The position numbers and the translations under genes were made by a program. Of a stretch of DNA of 64,000 nucleotides, positions 26,037-35,278 are shown piece after piece (position 1 is the stretch's first letter; every line of letters starts with the position of its first letter). The notes under the pieces were generated by a model. The model worked only from the letters and a program-made list of their open reading frames with translations, was not told the DNA's origin and did no database searches. The stretch is from assembly GCF_900129325.1 (NCBI RefSeq), contig NZ_FQUP01000003.1, positions 496,001-560,000 on the forward strand, given 5' to 3'. This DNA is from Kaistia soli DSM 19436. Lineage in GTDB: Bacteria; Pseudomonadota; Alphaproteobacteria; Rhizobiales; Kaistiaceae.

Positions 26037-27248
26037 CTAGCCCAAATCGGGCCATGCGTCAAACAGGCGCTTGTGCTCCCGCAGCGCATAACGGTCGGTC
26101 ATGCCCGCCAGGAAGTCGGCAATGCGGCGCGCGCGGCGCGCAGGATCCGCGTCGTCGGGCGACGGCCGCCACTCGTCCGGAAGCGCAGCAGCGTCGCTGA
26201 AATAGCGCTCGAACAGTCGCTCAAGGACTGCCTCGGCCGACCGCATGACTGCCATCACGCGATCATGACGATAGACGTTCTGCTTCAAATAGGCTTTCAC
26301 AGCCCGGTCTGCCGCGGCCATTTCCTCGGAGAAGCCGATCAGTGGACGGCCGAGACAGCGCACGCCGGAGATCGAGCGCGGGTCAGCGGCCACGATGCGC
26401 CGAAGTGACTCGCCGATCACGTCCTCGATCATCCGGGTGATGACGCGGCGGACGATCTCATTGATGAGGCGCGGTCCGGTGACGCCCGGATGCGCGCGCT
26501 CGATCGCTGCCATGATCTCCGCCAGAAACGGTACTTCGCGCAGCCCATCGACGCTGAGAAGCCCCGCCCGCAGTCCGTCGTCGATGTCGTGCGCGTCATA
26601 GGCGATGTCGTCGGCGATCGCCGCTGCCTGCGCCTCGGCGGAGGCGAAGGTCGCAAGTTCGAGGTCCTGCTCGGCTGAATAGGCCCGGATCGCAGCGGGA
26701 AGCGTCGCCGCATCCGCCCCTGGCGCCAGCAGCGGGCCATTATGTTTGACGAGGCCCTCCAGCGTCTCGAACGCAAGGTTGAGCCCGTCGAAATCCGGAT
26801 AGCGGCGCTCGAGTTTAGTGACGACCCGCAGGCTCTGCGCGTTGTGATCGAAACCGCCATAGGGGCTCATGACGCGATCGAGCGCGCGCTCGCCGGCATG
26901 GCCGAAGGGCGTATGGCCAAGGTCATGCGACAGCGCCACGGCCTCCGCGAGATCCTCGTCGAGGCGCAGAGCCCGAGCGAGCGCACGAGCGATCTGCGCC
27001 ACCTCGATCGTGTGGGTCAGCCGGGTGCGGAAATGGTCGCCCTCGTCGTAGAGGAAGACCTGGGTCTTGTTGTTGAGGCGGCGGAAGGCGGTTGAATGGA
27101 TGATGCGGTCGCGGTCACGCTGGAACGGCGTCCGCGTGGGGCTCGCCGGCTCGGGGTGTAGGCGGCCACGGCTCGCTGTCGGATCGGCGGCGAAAGGCGC
27201 CCGCGCCGCGCCGCCAAAGCCGATCAATCCATCGAATTCGTGCTGCAC
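26037..27248 (-). CDS. dgt: Deoxyguanosinetriphosphate triphosphohydrolase-like protein
   Basis: HD-domain dNTP triphosphohydrolase, 403 residues. It shows [25 protein letters not shown], then [19 protein letters not shown] with the first His, and [22 protein letters not shown] with the HD pair. The start is a GTG at 27246-27248. The N-terminal 40 or so residues are less conserved. It is divergent from erpA and at the head of the argS-SPOR-nagZ series. Confidence 0.93.
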   Translation of the reverse strand: MQHEFDGLIGFGGAARAPFAADPTASRGRLHPEPASPTRTPFQRDRDRIIHSTAFRRLNNKTQVFLYDEGDHFRTRLTHTIEVAQIARALARALRLDEDLAEAVALSHDLGHTPFGHAGERALDRVMSPYGGFDHNAQSLRVVTKLERRYPDFDGLNLAFETLEGLVKHNGPLLAPGADAATLPAAIRAYSAEQDLELATFASAEAQAAAIADDIAYDAHDIDDGLRAGLLSVDGLREVPFLAEIMAAIERAHPGVTGPRLINEIVRRVITRMIEDVIGESLRRIVAADPRSISGVRCLGRPLIGFSEEMAAADRAVKAYLKQNVYRHDRVMAVMRSAEAVLERLFERYFSDAAALPDEWRPSPDDADPARRARRIADFLAGMTDRYALREHKRLFDAWPDLG

Positions 27249-27275
27249 GCTGCCGCCATCCGTCCATTCGGCGCA

Positions 27276-27304
27276 TTGACACTGCCGATCGCGTTCTTAA
27301 CTAT
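27276..27304 (+). promoter_or_regulatory. Probable erpA promoter
   Basis: TTGACA (27276-27281), then 16-17 bases and TAACTAT (27298-27304) form a good sigma-70 match about 45 bases before the erpA ATG. It lies between the divergent dgt and erpA starts. Confidence 0.5.
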
Positions 27305-27347
27305 CGCGAAGGGCCTGCCAACGGTAGGCCGGCAACGGAACATCCTC

Positions 27348-27686
27348 ATGACGACTGCAACGCTCGACATCACGCTTTCCGACCGGGCCGCAAAGCGCAT
27401 TGCCCGCATCCTTTCCAAGGAAGCGGATGGTACGGCGCTGCGCATCAGCGTTTCGGGCGGTGGCTGTTCCGGCTTCCAGTATGGCTTCGATCTCGATACC
27501 GCACGAAATCCCGACGATCTCGTCCTTGAAAAGAACGGCGCCACGGTTTTGATTGATTCGGTCTCGATCCCGTTCATGGAGGGATCGGAAATCGATTTCG
27601 CCGACGATCTGATCGGGCAGTCGTTCCAGATCAAGAACCCGCTCGCCAGCTCCTCCTGCGGCTGCGGCACCAGCTTCGCTATCTGA
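27348..27686 (+). CDS. erpA: A-type iron-sulfur carrier protein (ErpA/IscA family)
   Basis: Delivers Fe-S clusters to target proteins. Product of 112 residues: MTTATLDITLSDRAAKRIARIL, SGGGCSGFQYGFDL with the first Cys, and the terminal SSSCGCGTSF with the CxC pair, the usual three cysteines of A-type carriers. I chose the ATG at 27348; an in-frame extension of 36 residues does not resemble the family. Whether it is ErpA or IscA cannot be fixed without a tree. It stands divergent to dgt, a common order in Hyphomicrobiales. Confidence 0.95.
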   Translation: MTTATLDITLSDRAAKRIARILSKEADGTALRISVSGGGCSGFQYGFDLDTARNPDDLVLEKNGATVLIDSVSIPFMEGSEIDFADDLIGQSFQIKNPLASSSCGCGTSFAI

Positions 27687-27698
27687 TTGGCGCTGCGC

Positions 27699-28472
27699 TC
27701 AGGCGCGGTGCACGGCGCAGCCCAGCGCCTCGATTGCCGCTGTCATCTCTTCTGGCACTGATAATTCTGTGACCAGATGGCTGACTGCCGTCATCGGTGC
27801 GACCCGGTAGGGCGCAGCGGTCGCCAGCTTGTCGGCGATGGCCGCGACCGCGATCAGGCGGCTGTTGCCGACCATGGCCCGCTTGGCTTCGGCATCATCA
27901 GGATCGAACGCCGTCACGCCGGCTGACGCATCGAGCGCGCAAGCGCCGAGAAACATGAGGTCCGCGCCGAGCCTGTCGATCGCCCGAACGGTCTCCGCAC
28001 CGAGGCAGGCGCCTGTCGACGCATCGAACGCACCGCCCAGCACGATCAGCTTTACGTCCGGATTTTCGGAGAGCACGCTGGCGACGCCCAGCGCGTTGGT
28101 GGCGACCGTCAGCGCCATGCCGGCCGGCAGCGCGCGCGCTATGGCGATATTTGTCGAACCCGCATCGATGAAGACGAGTTGGCCCGGCACGAGCAGCTTG
28201 ACCGCCTCGGCGGCAAGTCGTGCCTTAACCTCAGGCGCGATGGCGGCGCGGACACCGACGGGACCACGATTGGGTGCGGCGGTCACGGCGCCGCCATAGA
28301 CACGGCGGCAGGCGCCGAGACGCGCCAGCTCGCGCAGATCGCGACGCACGGTATCCTCGGAAACGCCGAAGCGCGCCACGAGATCGGTCGCCAGAACCTG
28401 GCCGTGCACCGTCAGCAGGTCACGGATGACCCGGTACCGCTCCTCGGCGAGGATATGTATGTTCACACCCAT
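27699..28472 (-). CDS. DeoR/GlpR-family transcriptional regulator
   Basis: A 257-residue repressor-type regulator. The N-terminal HTH (about 9-60) reads EERYRVIRDLLTVHGQVLATDLVARFGVSEDTVRRDLREL, and the DeoRC sugar-phosphate sensor domain has GGA...KARLAAEAVKLLVPGQLVFIDAGSTNIAIARAL, a family signature. The divergent gene is an MFS transporter, so the regulator probably controls it. The ATG at 28472 lies inside a 30-bp near-palindrome (28468-28497), so binding there would also block its own start. The effector is unknown. Confidence 0.93.
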   Translation of the reverse strand: MGVNIHILAEERYRVIRDLLTVHGQVLATDLVARFGVSEDTVRRDLRELARLGACRRVYGGAVTAAPNRGPVGVRAAIAPEVKARLAAEAVKLLVPGQLVFIDAGSTNIAIARALPAGMALTVATNALGVASVLSENPDVKLIVLGGAFDASTGACLGAETVRAIDRLGADLMFLGACALDASAGVTAFDPDDAEAKRAMVGNSRLIAVAAIADKLATAAPYRVAPMTAVSHLVTELSVPEEMTAAIEALGCAVHRA

Positions 28473-28497
28473 TCATGCACGTTCTTGCATGGTTGGG
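28468..28497. promoter_or_regulatory. Operator-like 30-bp near-palindrome between DeoR and MFS genes
   Basis: CCCATTCATGCA (28468-28479), CGTTCT spacer, TGCATGGTTGGG (28486-28497): 10 of 12 arm bases pair. A further CATGCA lies at 28503-28508. It sits between divergent genes and overlaps the DeoR start, fitting an autoregulatory operator. Confidence 0.6.
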
Positions 28498-28573
28498 CGG
28501 GGCATGCAATATCTCGTCTCCCCTCAGGTGCTGCTTCGGCCCGCCTCCCGTCCTCCTTCGATCGAGAATAGCG

Positions 28574-29788
28574 ATGCGCTTCGGCCTGCCGCTCGGACCC
28601 CAGCACCGCATTTATGCGGCCTTCGCCGTCTATGCGTTCAGCATGGGCAACATTTTCCCGCGCCTGCCTGACATCAAAGCGGCCATGGGCGTGCAGGAAG
28701 GCGCGCTCGGGCTCAGCCTGATCGGGACGCCGCTCGGCACGCTTGTCTCGCTGACTGTGGCGGCGCCCTTCCTGGAGCGCATCGGTTTCCGCCGCGCGCT
28801 TCTGCCTCTCATTCCGCTGGTCGCACTTGGCTATGCTCTTGCGAGCCATGCGCCGTCGCCCATCGCTTTCTTCCTGCTGCTGTTCCCGGTCGGCGTGCTG
28901 CTCGGCTGCGTCGAGATCATCCTGAATGTCGAGGCCGACCGAACCGAGTTCCTGATCGGGCGGCGCATCATGAACCGCGCGCATTCCTTCTGGAGCATCG
29001 GCTTCTTCAGCGCCGGTCTCTTCGGCGGCGTCATTGCCCATCTGGGCATCTCTGTGCAGGTGCATCTCGCGCTGGTCGTGCTGATCTCCATACTCGGGGT
29101 CAGCCTCTTCCTTGGCGGATACCAGCCCTCGCCTAAGCGCGAGACGAGCGAGACGGCCACGCCGAAATTCGCGCGGCCGACCGGCGCCATCCTCGTGCTC
29201 GTCGCTGTGACGCTATCGGCGATGTTGATGGAGGGCGCCAGCCTCGACTGGTCGGCCATCTATATGCGCAACGTCTTCGAAGCGGGGCCCTTCCTCGCCG
29301 CGTTCGCAGTGGCAGTGTTCGCTTTCTGCCAGGCAACGACGCGCTTCTTCGCCGACAGCTTCGTCGATCGACATTCGCCGGCGGCGGTCGCGCGCACGCT
29401 GATCGTCGTCATGGCCGTTGGCATAGCACTCGTGTTCTTCTCACCGATGCCAGCGGTGTCGCTTCTTGGGTTTGCGATGCTTGGCGTCGGTTCCGGGACA
29501 CTGTTCCCGCTCGCCGTATCGGCGGCGGCGCAGCGGACCGATCGACCCGCGGCGATCAATGTCGCCGCGCTAACGCAGATCGCTTTCGTCGTGTTCCTGC
29601 TCGGACCACCATTGCTCGGCTTTGTTGCGGAGCATTGGGGCATCCGCTCGGCCTTCGGCCTCGGCCTGCCGCTGGTGGTCGTGAGCTTCCTGACCGCCGG
29701 CTCGCTGGGGCGCAAGCCGGCCAAGGCCAGCCTTCCGGGCGAAGGCGACGCCGTCGCCAAGGCCTCGGCTCATCAGGACGCGTTCTGA
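28574..29788 (+). CDS. MFS transporter (FucP/YbjJ-like)
   Basis: A 404-residue carrier with about 12 membrane spans. It opens MRFGLPLGPQHRIYAAFAVYAFSMGNIFPRLPDIKAAMGV, a pattern of the YbjJ/FucP-like MFS group, and shows LIGTPLGTLVSLTVAAPFLERIGFRR in the loop 2-3 motif. The ATG at 28574 is chosen because the upstream frame reads through the operator and promoter. The substrate is not known; the divergent DeoR-type regulator hints at a sugar or sugar derivative. Confidence 0.88.
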   Translation: MRFGLPLGPQHRIYAAFAVYAFSMGNIFPRLPDIKAAMGVQEGALGLSLIGTPLGTLVSLTVAAPFLERIGFRRALLPLIPLVALGYALASHAPSPIAFFLLLFPVGVLLGCVEIILNVEADRTEFLIGRRIMNRAHSFWSIGFFSAGLFGGVIAHLGISVQVHLALVVLISILGVSLFLGGYQPSPKRETSETATPKFARPTGAILVLVAVTLSAMLMEGASLDWSAIYMRNVFEAGPFLAAFAVAVFAFCQATTRFFADSFVDRHSPAAVARTLIVVMAVGIALVFFSPMPAVSLLGFAMLGVGSGTLFPLAVSAAAQRTDRPAAINVAALTQIAFVVFLLGPPLLGFVAEHWGIRSAFGLGLPLVVVSFLTAGSLGRKPAKASLPGEGDAVAKASAHQDAF

Positions 29789-29844
29789 TCGAGCACACCC
29801 AATCGGGCGACGTGTCGCGCCAGTAGGCCGCAGGTCGCTCGATC

Positions 29845-30255
29845 TCAGAAGAAGCGGTCAAGGGCCGCTGTCGCCGCTTCGGATAGACCGACGATTTTGT
29901 CGGTTGCCTGGCGATAGAACTTAAACTGCAGTTCAGCCAGCCCTGCGTCGGTGTCTGAGCTCGCGAAGGGTTTCAACTCGGCGCGACCCAAAGGCTTTGT
30001 CGCCAGCGATTCGCGGCGAACCCTGACACTGACACGCGGCGTCTGCCGACCTGGCCCTGGCACTCGCGGCAGAGGTTCGACGCCGATCACCCTGCCCCTG
30101 GCGAACAGGCCACGGCCACCGTGGTTCTCGCTCGCGAAGATAAAGACCACGTCACCGGCCGCGATCGCCTTGCCGCCATACATCGTCTTTTGCGCCGGAA
30201 ACTCGAACGTCTCGGCGGCGGCGTCGAGGATTGCGGCCTTGATCGCGAATGCCAA
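29845..30255 (-). CDS. Small hypothetical protein, possibly EVE/PUA-like
   Basis: A 136-residue protein I do not recognise with certainty. The segment GDVVFIFASENHGGRGLFARGRVIGVEPLPR recalls the EVE (PUA-like) fold, in which a small beta-barrel binds modified nucleotides. The middle is Arg/Pro-rich (RVPGPGRQTPRVSVRVRRESL). It follows the amn gene by 11 bp and could be co-transcribed. A nucleotide-linked function would fit that neighbour, but this is speculative. Confidence 0.65.
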   Translation of the reverse strand: MAFAIKAAILDAAAETFEFPAQKTMYGGKAIAAGDVVFIFASENHGGRGLFARGRVIGVEPLPRVPGPGRQTPRVSVRVRRESLATKPLGRAELKPFASSDTDAGLAELQFKFYRQATDKIVGLSEAATAALDRFF

Positions 30256-30266
30256 AGGCCGGCGTC

Positions 30267-31769
30267 CTATTGAAATGACGGCTCGGTAAAGCTGCGCAGC
30301 TTGCGCGAATGCAGCCGCTCCGGCGCCATCTCGCGCAGCTTTTCGAGCGCGCGGATGCCGATCTCGAGATGTTGGCCGACCTGCGTCCGGTAGAATTCCG
30401 AAGCCATGCCCGGCAGCTTCAGTTCGCCATGCAACGGCTTGTCGGAAACGCAGAGCAGCGTTCCATAAGGAACGCGGAAGCGGAAGCCGTTCGCAGCGAT
30501 CGTCGCCGATTCCATGTCCAGCGCCACCGCACGCGACTGCGAGAAGCGTTGCACGGGCTCGCGATGGTCGCGCAGTTCCCAGTTCCTGTTGTCGATCGTT
30601 GCGACTGTGCCGGTGCGCATGATCCGCTTCAGATCATAGCCCGCCAGTCCCGTCACTTCCTCGACGGCCTCCTCCAGCGCCACCTGCACCTCGGCGAGCG
30701 GCGGGATGGGAATCCAGCTTGGGAGATCGGCGTCAAGGACGTGATCCTCGCGGACATAGCCGTGCGCCAGGACATAGTCACCCAGCGCCTGGCTGTTCCT
30801 GAGGCCCGCGCAATGGCCGAGCATCAACCAGGCATGCGGCCGCAGCACCGCGACATGATCGGTGATCGTCTTGGCGTTGGACGGGCCAACGCCGATATTG
30901 ATCATGGTGATGCCGGAGGACGCGCCAAACTTCAGATGATAGGCCGGCATCTGCGGCAGGCGCGGCGGTGCGCGGCCGGAAACCGGCTCCTGATGACCCG
31001 CGGGCGTCAGCAGGTTGCCGGGCTCGACAAATGCCGAATAGCCACCGCCGCCCTCGGCCATCAGCTTGCGGGCGCGGACGCAGAATTCGTCGATATAGAA
31101 CTGGTAGTTCGTGAAGAGGACGAAATTCTGGAAATGCTCGGCGCCTGTCGCCGTGTAGTGCGCCAGGCGGAACAGCGAATAGTCGATGCGCGGCGCGGTG
31201 AAAGGCGCAAGCGGCAACGGCGTGCCGGGCACAGGCTCATAGGTGCCATTGACGATCGCATCATCTGTGACGGCGAGATCCGGCACGTCGAAGATGTCGC
31301 GCAGCGGCCGCTCGATGCGCTCGGCGAGTTCGCCTTCGACATGGACGCCGTTCGGGAACGCGAAATGCAGCGGTATCGGCAGGTTCGACGGCCCGATCAT
31401 GACGGGAACGCCGTGATTGCGCAGCAGCAGTCGGATCTGCTCGGTCAAATAGGTACGAAAGAGTTCGGGCTGCGTCACCGTCGTCGCATAATCGCCTGGA
31501 CCGGAAACATGGCCATAGGCAAGACGGGTATCGACCTTGGCGAAACTCGATGTGCTGATGGCGATCTGCGGGTATGTGGCGCGGACGCGGCCGGGCGGAA
31601 CATCACCCTTCAGCATGGCGAAGAATCGATCGCGCAGATGCTTCGTGTGGGCGTCGTAGATTTCGATCAGTCGTGCGACGGCCCTGCTGGCGTCGGTGAA
31701 AGCTTCGGTTGGAAACGGAGGCGGCAGGTCGAACGGGATCGTCTCGCGCGGATAGTCTCGTGTCATCAT
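30267..31769 (-). CDS. amn: AMP nucleosidase
   Basis: Splits AMP into adenine and ribose 5-phosphate. The 500-residue product is of the usual length and has an N-terminal AMP nucleosidase domain (FPTEAFTDASRAVARLIEIYDAHTKHLRDRF), then a C-terminal nucleoside phosphorylase-type domain with MINIGVGPSNAKTITDHVAVLRPHAWLMLGHCAGLRNSQALGDYVLAHGY. The terminal EFYRTQVGQHLEIGIRALEKLREM is also typical. It stands between osmC (upstream) and a small unknown gene. Confidence 0.95.
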   Translation of the reverse strand: MMTRDYPRETIPFDLPPPFPTEAFTDASRAVARLIEIYDAHTKHLRDRFFAMLKGDVPPGRVRATYPQIAISTSSFAKVDTRLAYGHVSGPGDYATTVTQPELFRTYLTEQIRLLLRNHGVPVMIGPSNLPIPLHFAFPNGVHVEGELAERIERPLRDIFDVPDLAVTDDAIVNGTYEPVPGTPLPLAPFTAPRIDYSLFRLAHYTATGAEHFQNFVLFTNYQFYIDEFCVRARKLMAEGGGGYSAFVEPGNLLTPAGHQEPVSGRAPPRLPQMPAYHLKFGASSGITMINIGVGPSNAKTITDHVAVLRPHAWLMLGHCAGLRNSQALGDYVLAHGYVREDHVLDADLPSWIPIPPLAEVQVALEEAVEEVTGLAGYDLKRIMRTGTVATIDNRNWELRDHREPVQRFSQSRAVALDMESATIAANGFRFRVPYGTLLCVSDKPLHGELKLPGMASEFYRTQVGQHLEIGIRALEKLREMAPERLHSRKLRSFTEPSFQ

Positions 31770-31847
31770 GCACCCCTCGATGGGGCGAGACTGTCCGCCA
31801 GCCGGCCGGCCCGGTCAAGGCATGCCGGCTGGGACAATTGCGCTCTC

Positions 31848-32273
31848 TCAGACGAGCTTGGCGTCGAGCGAGATCGGCACGGCTTTCAGTGCCTTGGAGA
31901 CCGGACAGCCTTCCTTGGTCGCCGCGGCGATCTCGTCGAAAGCTCCCTTGTCGATCCCCGGCACCTTCGCCTCGGTAACGAGCTGGATCGAGGTGATCTC
32001 AAAACCGCCGGATACCGGATCGACCTTGACCTTGGCCGTCGTGTGGACGCTGTCGACCGTGTGGCCGGCGCCGCTGAGGCCGGCAGCGAGCGCCATCGAG
32101 AAGCAGGCCGCATGCGCCGCGGCGATCAGTTCCTCGGGATTGGTGCCAACGCCGCTCTCGAAGCGGGACGAGAAATTGTACTGGCCCTCAAAGGCGCCGC
32201 TTCCGAGCTTCACCGAGCCTTTGCCGGCCTTGAGATCGCCCTTCCATTCGGCGTCCGAAATACGTGTCGGCAT
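31848..32273 (-). CDS. osmC: OsmC family peroxiredoxin
   Basis: Thiol-dependent reductase of organic hydroperoxides. The 141-residue product has both reactive cysteines in the family frames, HAACFSMALAAGL and EGCPVSKALKAV, and opens PTRISDAEWKGDLKAGKGSVKLGSGAF, close to OsmC. I chose the ATG at 32271-32273; an in-frame ATG 10 codons earlier is less likely. The OsmC subgroup rather than Ohr is indicated by this N-terminus. Confidence 0.92.
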   Translation of the reverse strand: MPTRISDAEWKGDLKAGKGSVKLGSGAFEGQYNFSSRFESGVGTNPEELIAAAHAACFSMALAAGLSGAGHTVDSVHTTAKVKVDPVSGGFEITSIQLVTEAKVPGIDKGAFDEIAAATKEGCPVSKALKAVPISLDAKLV

Positions 32274-32408
32274 TCGTTTCTCCCTTGAACGCGCCGCCGG
32301 CAAACCGGCAGATTGCAGATGGAGCCGTTGCGGCTCCGCGCTTCAAGTTAGGGTCGGCAGATCACCGCGCCAAGACGGGGCGCGTCGCTAACGGTAAAAA
32401 GGCTGCCC

Positions 32409-33881
32409 TCAATGGGCGCCGAAAACGTCGTCCCGAGGCCTGGCATACCGAGGCAGGAAGAAGGTCAGGAAGCCGACGATCACCATGGCGGCGGCACCGA
32501 AGCCGGTCGACCAGACAAAGGCGCTGACGAAATCCTGCGCGGTGACCGCAAGGCGCCCGAAGAATACGACGCCGGTCAGCGCGATGCCCATCGCGGTGCC
32601 GACCTGGCCAACGGCGCTGACGACGCCCGAAGCCGAACCGGCATGACGCACTGGTACGTCGACGAGCACGAAATTGAAAACCGGCGAGACAATCAGCCCC
32701 ATGCCGATGCCGCCGATGATCAATGTCGGGATCATGTCGATCGGCGTCACGTCATGCCCGAGCCAGTCGGCCGTCAGACCGAGGCCGGCGATGGCGGCGG
32801 CGAGCACAAAGCAGCCAACGGTCAGCACTAGGCGCCCGAAGCGTGGCACGAGCAGCGGCCCCGATGCGCCGGCCGCCACTGCCACACCGAGCGAGAACGG
32901 AATGCCGGTCAAGCCGGCCTCCAAGACGGAGAAGCCAAGCCCAAGCTGCATGTAAAGCGTCTGGGTCAGGAAGAAACCGCCGACGACGCCGAAGAAACTG
33001 CCAGCGATGAGGATACCGACCACGAAGGAGCGGTAGCGGAAGAGATCCGGCACCACCAGCGGCGAGCCATCGATGCGATCCCGTCGACGCTGGCTCCAGG
33101 CGAACAGCACGAAGGCGGGAAAGGAGGCCGTGATCATGGCGAAGCCCCAGAGCGGCCAGCCCTGCTCGCGGCCCTGGATGAGCGGAAAGGTCAGGAGGCT
33201 CATCGCGAGCAGCGCCAGCACCGTTCCGGTCAGGTCCAGCTTCAGCGGATGCGGCGACTTCGCATTCGGCAGCGCGAACCAGGCCGCAATGAGCGCAAAG
33301 ATACCGACCGGGACGTTCACCAGAAAGATCATGCGCCAGCCGAGTCCGAACAGGCTACTCGCAACGAGCAGTGCGCCGAGGATCGGTCCAAGCACGCTGG
33401 CAAGGCCGGCGATGGCGCCGTAATAGGCCGAGATGTGCTGCCGTTCCTTGGGATCGACATAGAGGATCTGGATCATCGACATGATCTGCGGGACCATGAT
33501 CGCCGCAGTCGCGCCCTGGAACAGGCGGGCCGCAACTAGTCCATGGCCGGTCGTCGAGAAGCCGCAGACGGCGGAGGCGACCGTGAAGCCCGCCATGCCG
33601 ATCAGGAACATCGTCTTGTAGCCGTAGATGTCGCCGAGGCGGCCGCCGGGGATCAGGAACAGCGCAAAGGTGAGCGCATAGCCCGCGACGATCCACTGGA
33701 TGGCGGCGTAATCGGCGCCAATGCCGTTCTGGATCGAGGGTATCGCCACATTGACGATCGTGCCGTCGAGGATATCCATGAAGAACGCGAGGAGGACCAC
33801 CAGGATCGCAATGCGTCGCGCCATGCCCTTGAGAGGCGGTTCAACGGCGGCATCCGCCACGGCGCTCGTCTGTGCATCCAA
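32409..33881 (-). CDS. MFS transporter, DHA2 (EmrB/QacA) drug-exporter type
   Basis: A 14-span major facilitator of about 490 residues. It opens (after the leader) MARRIAILVVLLAFFMDILDGTIVNVAIPSI, with the motif D1-type DILDGTIVNVA, and has LIPGGRLGDIYGYKTMFLIG and IMSMIQILYVDPKERQHISAYYG. I chose a TTG start at 33881, because GGGGAG lies 8 bases upstream; an ATG at 33824 with poor signal would give 471 residues. No TetR-type regulator is adjacent. The promoter region shared with xthA holds GTATATAC at 33954-33961. The substrate is unknown. Confidence 0.85.
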   Translation of the reverse strand: MDAQTSAVADAAVEPPLKGMARRIAILVVLLAFFMDILDGTIVNVAIPSIQNGIGADYAAIQWIVAGYALTFALFLIPGGRLGDIYGYKTMFLIGMAGFTVASAVCGFSTTGHGLVAARLFQGATAAIMVPQIMSMIQILYVDPKERQHISAYYGAIAGLASVLGPILGALLVASSLFGLGWRMIFLVNVPVGIFALIAAWFALPNAKSPHPLKLDLTGTVLALLAMSLLTFPLIQGREQGWPLWGFAMITASFPAFVLFAWSQRRRDRIDGSPLVVPDLFRYRSFVVGILIAGSFFGVVGGFFLTQTLYMQLGLGFSVLEAGLTGIPFSLGVAVAAGASGPLLVPRFGRLVLTVGCFVLAAAIAGLGLTADWLGHDVTPIDMIPTLIIGGIGMGLIVSPVFNFVLVDVPVRHAGSASGVVSAVGQVGTAMGIALTGVVFFGRLAVTAQDFVSAFVWSTGFGAAAMVIVGFLTFFLPRYARPRDDVFGAH

Positions 33882-34091
33882 TGCGTCGTCTCCCCTTCGG
33901 CAAACCGGGCCCTCAGCCCCTTGGCCACCGTCGCGCTCCAACAGGTCGCGTCGGTATATACGAATTCTCTGCCGACGCAGGTCCTCTTCATTGCTGCGAC
34001 CGAATGAACCGGAAGGACATTTCCCGGCGGCCGCACGGATCGGGATGCCGGCATCTATGCACCGCCCTGCTCTCGCACTAGTCTGCCGCGC

Positions 34092-34874
34092 ATGAAAATA
34101 GCCACCTGGAACATCAACGGAATCAGGGCTCGCATCGAGACGGCCGTCGCCTGGGTGCGCGAGGCGCAGCCGGACATCGTCTGCCTGCAGGAGATCAAGA
34201 CGGTCGACGAAGGCTTTCCTGCCGTCGCCTTCGAAGACCTTGGCTACAATGTCGCGACGCATGGCCAGAAGGGCTTCAACGGCGTCGCCCTGCTCTCCAA
34301 GCTTCCCTTCGACGAAGTCAATCGCGGCCTGCCGGGCGATGACGGCGACGAGCAGTCGCGCTTCATTGAGGGCGTGTTCTCGGTGCCCTCAGGCGCCCTC
34401 CGCGTGGTCTCGCTCTATCTGCCGAACGGCAATCCGATCGGCACGGAGAAGTTTGCCTATAAGCTCGCCTGGATGGAGCGGCTCCGGACCTGGGCTGCGG
34501 CGCGGCTTCTAATCGAAGAGCCGCTGGTGCTCGGCGGCGATTACAACGTCATCCTCGAGCCGCGAGATGCGAAGGATCCGTCTCTCTGGACGGGCGATGC
34601 GCTGTTCCAGCCCGAGAGCCGGCAGGCCTTGCGCGCGATCGAGGCGCTCGGATTTACCGATGCGTTGCGCGCGACGACGGATGCAGGAGGCCTCTACACC
34701 TTCTGGGACTATCAGGCCGGCGCCTGGCAGAAGGACAACGGCATCCGCATCGACCATGTGCTGCTGTCGCCCCGCGCTACCGACCATCTGGTATCGGTCG
34801 GAATCGACAAGCATGTCCGGGCCTGGGAAAAGCCGTCGGACCATGTGCCTGTTTTCGTCGAGCTTTCGCTGTGA
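34092..34874 (+). CDS. xth: Exodeoxyribonuclease III (AP endonuclease)
   Basis: Base-excision repair nuclease that cuts at abasic sites. The 260-residue product opens MKIATWNINGIRARIETAVAWVREAQPDIVCLQEIK with the metal-binding Asn and Glu, has VLGGDYNVILEPRD with the Asp-Asn pair and IRIDHVLLSPRA...SDHVPVFVEL at the end. The ATG lacks a Shine-Dalgarno sequence, and a -10-like ACTAGT (34077-34082) lies 9 bases before it, which suggests a leaderless start as in trmFO. The stop overlaps the next gene. Confidence 0.95.
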   Translation: MKIATWNINGIRARIETAVAWVREAQPDIVCLQEIKTVDEGFPAVAFEDLGYNVATHGQKGFNGVALLSKLPFDEVNRGLPGDDGDEQSRFIEGVFSVPSGALRVVSLYLPNGNPIGTEKFAYKLAWMERLRTWAAARLLIEEPLVLGGDYNVILEPRDAKDPSLWTGDALFQPESRQALRAIEALGFTDALRATTDAGGLYTFWDYQAGAWQKDNGIRIDHVLLSPRATDHLVSVGIDKHVRAWEKPSDHVPVFVELSL

Positions 34875-35278
34875 CCGAGGCGATCACCGGCGGTTGCCTG
34901 TGCGGCCGGATCCATTACCGGATCGACAAGCCGCCGCGCCTCGTCTGTCACTGCCATTGCCGGCTCTGCCAACTTGCGGGCGGCGCGCTCTTCCTGACCT
35001 GGGCGACGTTTGACTCGTCGGCTTTCCACCTGACGGCTGGCGCGCCCGCGATCCATGAATCATCGTCGCTCGGCCGGCGGCATTTCTGCGCCGATTGCGG
35101 CACGCCGCTGATGATGACCATGACCGACGACGACATCCGCATCGATGTCACCCTCGCCTCGCTCGACGAGCCGGACCGCTTTCCGGTTCAGCACAATATC
35201 TGGGTCGGTAGCCGCCGCAGCGCCGCCAAGGGCTTCGACAGTGCCCTGCCTTCGCACTTCGACGAGCCCGAAGGCTAA
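34871..35278 (+). CDS. GFA family protein (Mss4-like zinc fold)
   Basis: A 135-residue protein of the glutathione-dependent formaldehyde-activating (GFA) family. It has the zinc motifs GGCLCGRIHYRI, CHCHCRLCQ and FCADCGTPL, spaced as in the family. True Gfa enzyme activity has been disputed for most members, so the substrate is open. The start is a GTG that overlaps the xth stop (GTGA), which implies coupled translation. Confidence 0.9.
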   Translation: MTEAITGGCLCGRIHYRIDKPPRLVCHCHCRLCQLAGGALFLTWATFDSSAFHLTAGAPAIHESSSLGRRHFCADCGTPLMMTMTDDDIRIDVTLASLDEPDRFPVQHNIWVGSRRSAAKGFDSALPSHFDEPEG

